This document shows, piece after piece, positions 17,702-24,879 of a stretch of DNA of 64,000 bases; within the stretch, counting starts at the first letter, position 1, and every line of letters begins with the position of its first letter. Location: positions 124,001 to 188,000 of the forward strand of contig CAVTWA010000005.1 in assembly GCA_963738025.1 (NCBI GenBank), written 5' to 3'. The stretch is from 20CM-2-55-15 sp963738025 (GTDB lineage: Bacteria; Acidobacteriota; Terriglobia; 20CM-2-55-15). A program made the translations under genes and the position numbers. The notes below the pieces were generated by a model. That model made no database searches. It was not told the origin of the DNA and was given only the letters and a program-made list of their open reading frames with translations.

Positions 17702-17970
17702 TGGCAACCGTTCGGGTCCGGATTGCCCCACTGCTTCATTCTTATACTGCTGGCGCGAAAGTCGTCGAATTGGACGCCTTGACTGTCCGCGAGGCGATTG
17801 CCGCCCTTGATCGCCGGTTTCCCGGTGTTGCGTTCCGCATCATCGATGAACAGCAGCAAATCCGTCCGCACATGAACATCTTTCTTGGTGAAGATAAAGT
17901 CCAGGACCTGGCCTGTGCGGTCAGCGATGGAGACGAACTCTACATTGTCGGGGCTCTTTCCGGAGGTTGA
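17701..17970 (+). CDS. MoaD/ThiS-family beta-grasp protein
   Basis: This 89-residue ubiquitin-like protein starts MATVRVRIAPLLHSYTAG and ends VGALSGG. The terminal Gly-Gly is the hallmark of MoaD/ThiS sulfur carriers, which are adenylated and thiocarboxylated at that end by an E1-like enzyme. The start codon overlaps the stop of the propeller gene (TGATG), indicating translational coupling and a joint function. No MoaE, MoeB or ThiF partner lies in the window. Whether it carries sulfur for molybdopterin or serves another acceptor, perhaps involving the propeller, is open. Confidence 0.88.
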   Translation: MATVRVRIAPLLHSYTAGAKVVELDALTVREAIAALDRRFPGVAFRIIDEQQQIRPHMNIFLGEDKVQDLACAVSDGDELYIVGALSGG

Positions 17971-18040
17971 AAATAAGCCACGAATTGAACGAATTAAACG
18001 AATTCAATTCGTTAAATCCGTTCAATCCGTGGCTTATTTT
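17971..18040. terminator. Bidirectional hairpin, family 3 copy 1
   Basis: AATAAGCCACGAATTGAACG at the left pairs with CGTTCAATCCGTGGCTTATT at the right with two mismatches, flanked by A and T runs. It starts immediately after the TGA of the MoaD-like gene and contains the stop codon of the convergent mug gene, so it can terminate both. Copies with the same sequence lie at 24757 and 34949. Confidence 0.75.
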
Positions 18041-18603
18041 CCCCCTGCAGTCCAGCGTCGAAGTTGAACGTACGCCTGCAACATTTCCTCGTAACTGAAG
18101 TTGGCATTACGGCCGCTCGGGTTTGGCAAGACGAACACGCGCGCACCGTGGAGGACGACAGACTGCGGCCCGATGAGATTCGCTGGCGCAGGCAGACCGC
18201 CATTCAGCAGCGGGTAGATCGTGCGGTAGAGTGTCACGCCTGTGAACGCGATGGCGGCAGGCCGGTAGCGACGGATCTTTCGATCGAGAATTTTCCAGCC
18301 TGCGGCATATTCTGACGGACGAAGTTCGTCGATACCCGGGGTGGCTCGTGCGATGAGATTGGTGAGTCCCAGACCCCATTCCGGAAGCCGATCGTCGTCC
18401 CGATACGTGACGGGTTCCGGGACCAGCCGCGCATCACAAAGCAGCTTCCAGAAGCGATTCGAATATCCCGCGAAATGGTGCCCGAGGAGCGCCGACCGCA
18501 CGCCTGGATTGATGCCGACGAACAGCACTCGCAGACCAGGCCGGATGCGGTCCTTCAGCCGCAGTCCGGACAAGCCGCCCGATTTCGTAATTCTGGCTTT
18601 CAC
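18034..18603 (-). CDS. mug: G/U mismatch-specific uracil-DNA glycosylase (Mug/TDG)
   Basis: This 189-residue protein matches the Mug/TDG family. Motif 1 is VLFVGINPGVRS (with Asn as the catalytic residue of GINPG at about 31-35) and motif 2 is LPNPSGRNANFSYEEM (the NPSGRN loop that enters the mismatch). GLTNLIARAT lies between them as in homologues. It removes uracil, thymine or ethenocytosine opposite G. The stop codon lies inside the hairpin at 17971-18040. It is divergent from the next gene. Confidence 0.92.
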   Translation of the reverse strand: MKARITKSGGLSGLRLKDRIRPGLRVLFVGINPGVRSALLGHHFAGYSNRFWKLLCDARLVPEPVTYRDDDRLPEWGLGLTNLIARATPGIDELRPSEYAAGWKILDRKIRRYRPAAIAFTGVTLYRTIYPLLNGGLPAPANLIGPQSVVLHGARVFVLPNPSGRNANFSYEEMLQAYVQLRRWTAGGK

Positions 18604-18701
18604 ATTAATATCAGAGTGGGCATAACCACCTGAATTATAACGGCTTTTCTTTGTACCTTTGTGTCTTGGTGTCTATTCACAATTCAAGTAGACTTGGTTC
18701 C

Positions 18702-19622
18702 ATGTTTTCATCCCAGAATCGTCGTAATTTTTTGAAGACAATGGCGAGCGGAGCCGTCGGTCTGTCACTGACCCGCACCGCCTTCGGACAGGACCTGACG
18801 ACCACAAAGCTGGCGGATAATTTCATGTTGGTCGGCGGAGCCGGTTGCAATGTACTCCTGCTGAATACGGTGGACGGCGTATTGATGGTTGATGGCGGAA
18901 TGTCGGAGCATTCGGCAGACCTGTTGAAACTGATTTCCGGGCAATCGGATAGCGCCCGTGTTCAGGTGCTCTTCAATACGCATTGGCATCTCGATCATAC
19001 GGGTTCGAATGAAGGTGTTGCGGCGCGCGGCGCCAAAATCGTAGCGCACGAAAACACAAAGCTGTGGATGGGCGCCGAAATCATTTCAATGTGGGAAAAG
19101 CGAACCTACAAGCCGCGTCCGAAGGATGCGCGCCCGAACACCACGTTCTATACGACAGGGAAGATGACATTCGGTAAACAGGATATTCAATATGGTTATC
19201 TCGGGCAGGCGCACACAGATGGAGACATGTATGTCTTCTTTCCGGGGCCGAACCTATTGATGACAGGAGACGTTTTTTCGGTCGGAAGCTATCCCATTCT
19301 GGACTACACGACAGGCGGCTGGATTGGAGGGCTCTCCGATGCATGCAAGACGCTGCTCGGAGTAGGGGATGCGCAAACCCGCATCATCCCCGGCAAAGGG
19401 CCGGTGCAGACTCGCGCCGATCTGCAGGCGCAGGCGGACATGTGCGCCACCATGCGAACGCGTTTCGTCGAGATGATGAGAAAAGGCATGAGTGCGAAAG
19501 ATATGCTGGCAGCTGCTCCCACCAAGGAGTTTGACGCCAGGTGGGGCGATCCTCAGTTGTTCATAACGAATGCATATCCCGGTTTGTGGGGACACGTTCG
19601 CGAAATCGGAGGGATCGTTTAA
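18702..19622 (+). CDS. Tat-exported metallo-beta-lactamase-fold hydrolase
   Basis: ATG 18702 is chosen over in-frame 18651 because the protein then begins with a twin-arginine signal (SSQNRRNFLKTMASGAVG). The 306-residue enzyme has the zinc motif NTHWHLDHTG (His94, His96, Asp98, His99), a further His in GQAHTDGD and an Asp in LMTGDVFS. It is a periplasmic hydrolase of the glyoxalase II/quinoprotein-relay-like kind; the substrate is unknown. Its TAA overlaps the ATG of the DUF1592 gene (TAATG), so the two are translationally coupled and head a four-gene run. Confidence 0.88.
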   Translation: MFSSQNRRNFLKTMASGAVGLSLTRTAFGQDLTTTKLADNFMLVGGAGCNVLLLNTVDGVLMVDGGMSEHSADLLKLISGQSDSARVQVLFNTHWHLDHTGSNEGVAARGAKIVAHENTKLWMGAEIISMWEKRTYKPRPKDARPNTTFYTTGKMTFGKQDIQYGYLGQAHTDGDMYVFFPGPNLLMTGDVFSVGSYPILDYTTGGWIGGLSDACKTLLGVGDAQTRIIPGKGPVQTRADLQAQADMCATMRTRFVEMMRKGMSAKDMLAAAPTKEFDARWGDPQLFITNAYPGLWGHVREIGGIV

Positions 19623-21931
19623 TGCGAGCCAGACGTCTCTGCGCTTTCGTGTCTTTGTGCTTTTGTGTTTCGCTGCTGACCGTTGTGGGCTCTACCGCCA
19701 GGCAACAAAGAGCGCCTGCTGCCCCGACCGCGGCCCCTCCCACTCGCGCTCTCCTCGACCAGTATTGTGTCGGTTGCCACAATCAGCGGTCGAAGACCGC
19801 CGGAGTCGCATTCGACACAATGGACCTCACGGATGTTTCCAGGCAGCCGGATATCTGGGAAAAGGCCGTACGAAAGCTTCGCGGCGGCCTCATGCCTCCT
19901 CCGGGCGCGCGTCAACCGGAGCGGGCGGTCGTCGAGACTTTCGTGTCGTCACTGGAAATGGCACTGGATCAGGCAGCTGCAAAATCGCCAAATCCGGGAG
20001 GCGTCACGCTGCATCGTCTCAATCGCGCAGAATACTCGAATTCGATGCACGAACTGTTCGGGATCGATGTCGATGCCGGCGCTCTATTGCCGGCAGATGA
20101 CATCAGTGACGGGTTCGATAACATTGCCAATGTTCTGAAAGTCTCTCCGTCGTTCCTGGATCAATACATCAATGCGGCGCGAGCCGTCAGCCGTCAGGCG
20201 ATCGGTGAGGCGCCGTCACCTTCGAATCCGGCGCGCGTACTTTTGCGCGGCACCCTGGATCAGAATCCCTATATCGAGGGCGGCCTTCCGCTTGGCACAC
20301 AACCCGTCATGCTCACCGAGCATCTTTTTCCCGCAGACGGCGAGTACGAATTCCAGATCAATGGCGCTGGAATCGTCACGATCGATGGGTCCAAGGTCGC
20401 GACGACGGGCCGCGTTCCTGTCAAAGCAGGATTGCACAAGGTTGGGCTGGCTACGCCGCAGCGAAGCTTTGTCGAATCCGACAATACACTGCAGTCCTTT
20501 ATCCCGGGCGGCGGCGCTGGTTTCGGTGGAGGAGGCGGTGGCGGCCGTGGGGGTCGCGGTGGTGTTCCGAATGGTGCGATACAGGTTGTCGGTCCTTACA
20601 CGCCGGCCTCATCGTTAATGGAGACTGAGAACCGCCAGAAGCTCTTCATCTGCAAACCCGCAAACGAAGCGGATGAATTGCCTTGTGCGACGAAAATTCT
20701 TTCCAATATTGCGCGTCTTGCGTTCCGACGACCCGTAACCGATCGCGACCTCGCCGCTCCGCTCGCGTTTTTCAAAGACGGGAAGTCGACGGGTAATTTC
20801 GAGTCCGGCATCCAGGCAGGGTTGATGGCAATTCTGGCGAGCCCGAAATTTCTCTACCGCGCCGAGCCAGCGCCGGCGAACGCCGCTCCGGGAACCATCT
20901 TCAAGATCAACGATCTCGAACTTGCTTCGCGGCTCTCGTTCTTCCTTTGGAGTCAGGGGCCCGACCAGGCGCTGCTCGATCTGGCCGTGCAGAAGAAACT
21001 GAGTGACCCGGCAATCCTGGAGCAACAGGTCAAGCGCATGCTGGCCGATCCGAGATCAAAGTCCCTCATTACCAATTTCGCCTTCGAGTGGCTGAAGGTG
21101 CGCGATCTGGACAAGATTGATCCGGATGCCGTTCTATTTCCCAACTTTGACCAAAGCTTGAAGCAGGCGTTCCGGCAGGAAATGGAAATGTTTCTGGAGA
21201 ACGTCATTCGTGAAGATCGCAGCGTGATGGATCTGGTGAGCGCCAATTACACCTTCGTTAACGAGCGGCTGGCGGCGCATTACGATATCCCTGATGTTCG
21301 CGGGACGCTGTTCCGGCGCGTGACGTTGACAGATCCGAACCGCTTCGGGTTGCTCGGCAAAGGCGCGGTGTTACTGGTCACTTCATATCCCAATCGCACG
21401 TCTTCGGTGCTTCGTGGCGCCTGGATTCTGGAGAACATGATGGGAACGCCGCCTGCGGCGCCGCCTCCGGATGTCGAGGGTTTCAAGGAGAACAAGGAAG
21501 GCGAGAAACCAAAAACAGTCCGCGAGATCATGGAACAGCATCGTTCGAAGGCCACCTGCAATGCCTGCCACGGAGTGCTCGATCCGCTTGGATTTGCGAT
21601 GGAAAACTTCGATGCTGTCGGCGCCTGGAGATCCAAGGATCGCTGGGCGGCAATTCCGATCGATGCATCCGGGAAACTTGTAGATGGAACGCCCGTCAGC
21701 AGCCCGAGCGATATACGAAAAGTGCTCGAAAAGCATCCGGACCAGTTCGTTCAAACCGTAACAGAGAAGATGATGATGTACGCGCTGGGAAGAAGCGTCG
21801 AGTACTACGACATGCCCGCAGTACGAAAGATCGTGCGCGACTCATCGCGCGATGGACGCCGCTTCTCATCGATTGTCATGGGTATTGTGAAGAGTTCGCC
21901 TTTCCAAATGCAGAAGGTCGTTGAGCCTTGA
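19622..21931 (+). CDS. DUF1592-family protein with cytochrome-type haem sites
   Basis: With the start at ATG 19622 the protein has 769 residues and a signal peptide (RRLCAFVSLCFCVSLLTVVG). A haem motif CVGCH at 49-53 opens a DUF1587-like domain. The LHRLNRAEYSNSMHELFGID region follows (DUF1587), then DUF1595/DUF1592 (RLAFRRPVTDRDL, RLSFFLWSQGPD) and DUF1588/DUF1585 with a second site, CNACHGVLDPLGF, at about 645. A Gly-rich insert (GGGAGFGGGGGGGRGG) lies near residue 300. Such proteins are frequent in Planctomycetes and Acidobacteria, are exported, and always accompany DUF1552 proteins; their activity is unproven. Confidence 0.92.
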   Translation: MRARRLCAFVSLCFCVSLLTVVGSTARQQRAPAAPTAAPPTRALLDQYCVGCHNQRSKTAGVAFDTMDLTDVSRQPDIWEKAVRKLRGGLMPPPGARQPERAVVETFVSSLEMALDQAAAKSPNPGGVTLHRLNRAEYSNSMHELFGIDVDAGALLPADDISDGFDNIANVLKVSPSFLDQYINAARAVSRQAIGEAPSPSNPARVLLRGTLDQNPYIEGGLPLGTQPVMLTEHLFPADGEYEFQINGAGIVTIDGSKVATTGRVPVKAGLHKVGLATPQRSFVESDNTLQSFIPGGGAGFGGGGGGGRGGRGGVPNGAIQVVGPYTPASSLMETENRQKLFICKPANEADELPCATKILSNIARLAFRRPVTDRDLAAPLAFFKDGKSTGNFESGIQAGLMAILASPKFLYRAEPAPANAAPGTIFKINDLELASRLSFFLWSQGPDQALLDLAVQKKLSDPAILEQQVKRMLADPRSKSLITNFAFEWLKVRDLDKIDPDAVLFPNFDQSLKQAFRQEMEMFLENVIREDRSVMDLVSANYTFVNERLAAHYDIPDVRGTLFRRVTLTDPNRFGLLGKGAVLLVTSYPNRTSSVLRGAWILENMMGTPPAAPPPDVEGFKENKEGEKPKTVREIMEQHRSKATCNACHGVLDPLGFAMENFDAVGAWRSKDRWAAIPIDASGKLVDGTPVSSPSDIRKVLEKHPDQFVQTVTEKMMMYALGRSVEYYDMPAVRKIVRDSSRDGRRFSSIVMGIVKSSPFQMQKVVEP

Positions 21932-21976
21932 TTCATAGGACCACAGAGGCACTGAGACACAGAGAATAGGAGACAT

Positions 21977-23299
21977 ATGTTCATAACGAAGAAGCATCTG
22001 TCGCGCCGCACGTTCCTTCACGGCGCTGGTGTGGCGGTGGGCTTGCCACTTCTGGAAGCGATGATTCCGGCTGCGACAGCCCTTTCGCAAACTGTGGCGA
22101 AGCCGACGCCGCGCATGGGGTTCATTTATTTTCCGCATGGCGCGATCATGGATCGATGGACTCCGGCGACCGAAGGCTCCGATTTTGAACTCTCTCCTAT
22201 ACTGAAGCCGCTCGAGAAATTCAAGAAGCAGCTGACGATCGTGAGCGGACTCGAAAATAAAGCCGCGATCGCTCCACCGGTTCACGCACTGAGTCCTGGA
22301 ACGTGGTTAAGTGGCGTGTCTCCGCGCAAAACACAGGATCCCTGGGGCGGCGTGACGATCGATCAGATGGCGGCGCAGCACCTCGGCCAGGATACGCCGT
22401 TTCCTTCGCTCGAAGTTGCAATTGAAGCCCGCGGCGGAGGCGGCTCCTGCGATCGCGAATACGGCTGCAGCTATTCCGGAACGATTGCATTCAGGACGCC
22501 GTCAACTCCTCTGCCTATGGAGACCGAACCGCGGAAACTCTTCCAGCGGCTGTTTGGACAAGGCGACACACCACAAGAACGGAAGAACATCGCCAGACAG
22601 TATTCGAGCCTTCTCGACCTCGTCTCGGAAGAAGCTGCCGACTTGCAGCGCAGTCTTGGCGCCCGCGACCGGACCGTCCTGAACGATTATCTGGAGAGCG
22701 TTCGTGAAATCGAACGACGCGTCCAGAAGATGGAGGCTCGAGACCTCTCGAAACTGAAACTACCCGATACGCCTGCCGCGACGCAGATGCCTTTTGACGC
22801 GCACATCAACCTGATGTTCGACATGGTGTCGCTGGCGTTTCAGGCGAATCTCACCCGCGTTTTCACGTTCATGATGGCAGCGGAGGTCAGCGGCCTGACC
22901 TATAACCAGATTGGCGTGCCGGATGCATTCCATCCGATCTCGCACCATCAGAACGACAAAACGAAAATCGAAAAGCTGGTGAAGATCCAGACGTATCACA
23001 CCGAGATCATGGCGAAATTTGCCGCTAAGCTCGCAGCTCTCCCCGATGGCGACGGTTCCATGCTGGACCACGCGATCCTGTTTTACGGCAGCAACATGAG
23101 CAACAGCAACGCGCACAATCATTACCCGCTCCCGTCGGCGATCATCGGTGGCGGCAATGGCAAAATCAAAGGCAATCAGCACTTGAAATATCCGGATCAA
23201 ACGCCGCTGTCGAACCTGTTGCTGACGCTCGTCAATCGAGCCGGCATTCCGGTTGAAAAGGTCGGGGACGACGGCATCAAAGTGTTCTCGGAGGTTTAG
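21977..23299 (+). CDS. DUF1552-family Tat-exported protein
   Basis: This 440-residue protein has a Tat signal (KHLSRRTFLHGAGVAVGLP) and family blocks PRMGFIYFPHGAIMDRWTP, LTIVSGLENKAA, the AHINLMFDMVSLAFQANLTR core and LLLTLVNRAGIPVEKVGDD at the end. It is related to the alkaline-phosphatase-like DUF1501 sulfatase superfamily, though metal ligands cannot be assigned. It follows the DUF1592 gene by 45 bases with a GGAGA site. The pair is thought to form a periplasmic redox or hydrolytic system, which remains inference. Confidence 0.92.
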   Translation: MFITKKHLSRRTFLHGAGVAVGLPLLEAMIPAATALSQTVAKPTPRMGFIYFPHGAIMDRWTPATEGSDFELSPILKPLEKFKKQLTIVSGLENKAAIAPPVHALSPGTWLSGVSPRKTQDPWGGVTIDQMAAQHLGQDTPFPSLEVAIEARGGGGSCDREYGCSYSGTIAFRTPSTPLPMETEPRKLFQRLFGQGDTPQERKNIARQYSSLLDLVSEEAADLQRSLGARDRTVLNDYLESVREIERRVQKMEARDLSKLKLPDTPAATQMPFDAHINLMFDMVSLAFQANLTRVFTFMMAAEVSGLTYNQIGVPDAFHPISHHQNDKTKIEKLVKIQTYHTEIMAKFAAKLAALPDGDGSMLDHAILFYGSNMSNSNAHNHYPLPSAIIGGGNGKIKGNQHLKYPDQTPLSNLLLTLVNRAGIPVEKVGDDGIKVFSEV

Positions 23300-24757
23300 A
23301 TGCGAACGGGAATTTTTGCTTGTGCTCTGCTCTTGATGGTCCCGGTATATATCGCCGCGGCCGGTGTCGCCGATGACGGCACGACTGCTTTGCATTGGGC
23401 AGCGCACAACAACGACAATGACGCCGTCGACCGCCTCATCAAATCGGGTACAAACGTAAATGCCAAAAACGAGTTTGGCTCAACGCCGCTTTCCGAAGCC
23501 GCGATGAACGGCAATACCGTCATCATTGAGAAGCTTCTGAAAGCCGGTGCGGATCCGAATCTGGCATTAGCCGATGGCATGACTCCGCTCATGGTCATTG
23601 CGCGAAGCACCAACGTCAAAGCTGCGAAACTTCTGCTCGACCACGGCGCGAACGTCAATGCGGCCGAGCAGCAGAAGAAGCAGACGGCATTAATGTGGGC
23701 TGCTGCGCAAAATCAGCCTGAAATGGTCAAGGTGTTGATTGCGCACGGTGCCGACGTGAATGCGCGCGCCTTCGTGAATATAACGGCAAACGCAATGTTT
23801 ACGACCGCGACTCCGCTGGATTGGCCTTCCAATGTGAGTACAGAACCGCGTGCCGGATACCGTGCTCCTGGCGGTCTTACGCCGCTCCTTTACGCGACCC
23901 GCGAGGGATGTCTGGAATGCGTGAAGGCGCTCCTGCAGAACGGGGCCAATGTGGATTTGCAAGATCCGGAGGGTGTTACCCCGCTGATCATGGCAGTGAC
24001 GAACATGCACTTCGACGCGGCGGCATATTTGATCAAAGCCGGAGCTAATCTCGATAAGTGGGATTTATGGGGGCGGAACCCACTGTATTGCGCCGTCGAT
24101 GTGAATACTCTTCCTCACGGAGGCCGGGCTGATCGACCGGCGCTCGATGAAACGACCAGTCTGCAGGTGATCGAGATGCTGCTCGATGCCGGCGCCAATC
24201 CGAATCTGCAACTGAAGCTTCTTCCGCCCTATCGCAACATCGGCGCCGATCGCGGCGTCGACAGCATGTTGACGATCGGCACTACACCGCTGTTGCGCGC
24301 GGCAAAGGCCCTCGACGCACCTGCTATTGCGCTGTTACTGAAGCACGGTGCCAATCCGAATCTGCCGAATATGCGCGGTACGACACCGGTAATGGCTGCT
24401 GCCGGACTCGGATCTGTTGATGCCGATACCCGCGGCGTCTACACGACCGAGGATACCCCGCAGCGTTCTGTGGAATCCTTGAAGCTTCTGCTCGATGCCG
24501 GCGGCGAGATCAACGCCAAGGACAATATCCGCGGCCAGACCCCGCTTCACGGCGCGGCTTTCTGGGGATGGAATGTCGCCGTCCAGTTGCTCGTCGATCG
24601 CGGCGCTGATTTGAATGCCAAGGACAATCAGAGCAAAACTCCCGTCGACTCGGCCCTCGGGAAGGCCGGCGGTAACAGCCGCGGCGGACAGCGCATTGAT
24701 GTCCATGAGGATACTGCTGCGCTGCTGCGCAAATTGATGGCTTCCGGCGCAAAGTAA
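23300..24757 (+). CDS. Exported ankyrin-repeat protein
   Basis: This 485-residue protein has a signal peptide (MRTGIFACALLLMVPVYIAA) and about nine ankyrin repeats with the signature DGTTALHWAAHNND.., STPLSEAAMNGNT.., GANPNLPNMRGTTPVMAAA.. and GQTPLHGAAFWG... It starts immediately after the DUF1552 stop, with no gap, so it belongs to the same operon. Such periplasmic ankyrin proteins commonly accompany DUF1592/DUF1552 genes and probably bind a partner protein. The TAA overlaps a hairpin at 24757. Confidence 0.9.
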   Translation: MRTGIFACALLLMVPVYIAAAGVADDGTTALHWAAHNNDNDAVDRLIKSGTNVNAKNEFGSTPLSEAAMNGNTVIIEKLLKAGADPNLALADGMTPLMVIARSTNVKAAKLLLDHGANVNAAEQQKKQTALMWAAAQNQPEMVKVLIAHGADVNARAFVNITANAMFTTATPLDWPSNVSTEPRAGYRAPGGLTPLLYATREGCLECVKALLQNGANVDLQDPEGVTPLIMAVTNMHFDAAAYLIKAGANLDKWDLWGRNPLYCAVDVNTLPHGGRADRPALDETTSLQVIEMLLDAGANPNLQLKLLPPYRNIGADRGVDSMLTIGTTPLLRAAKALDAPAIALLLKHGANPNLPNMRGTTPVMAAAGLGSVDADTRGVYTTEDTPQRSVESLKLLLDAGGEINAKDNIRGQTPLHGAAFWGWNVAVQLLVDRGADLNAKDNQSKTPVDSALGKAGGNSRGGQRIDVHEDTAALLRKLMASGAK

Positions 24758-24822
24758 TAAGCCACGGATTGAACGGATTCAACGGATTGAAATCCGTTAA
24801 ATCCGTTCAATCCGTGGCTTAT
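24757..24822. terminator. Hairpin, family 3 copy 2
   Basis: ATAAGCCACGGATTGAACGG at the left and CCGTTCAATCCGTGGCTTAT at the right are perfect complements around an inner partially paired AT-rich segment. It begins on the last base of the ankyrin gene stop codon, so it probably ends the four-gene run. Confidence 0.75.
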
Positions 24823-24879
24823 CCGATCCCACCTCGGGTGTATTATGATGGTTTTCGACTTGAGGGGAGACGATTCACA

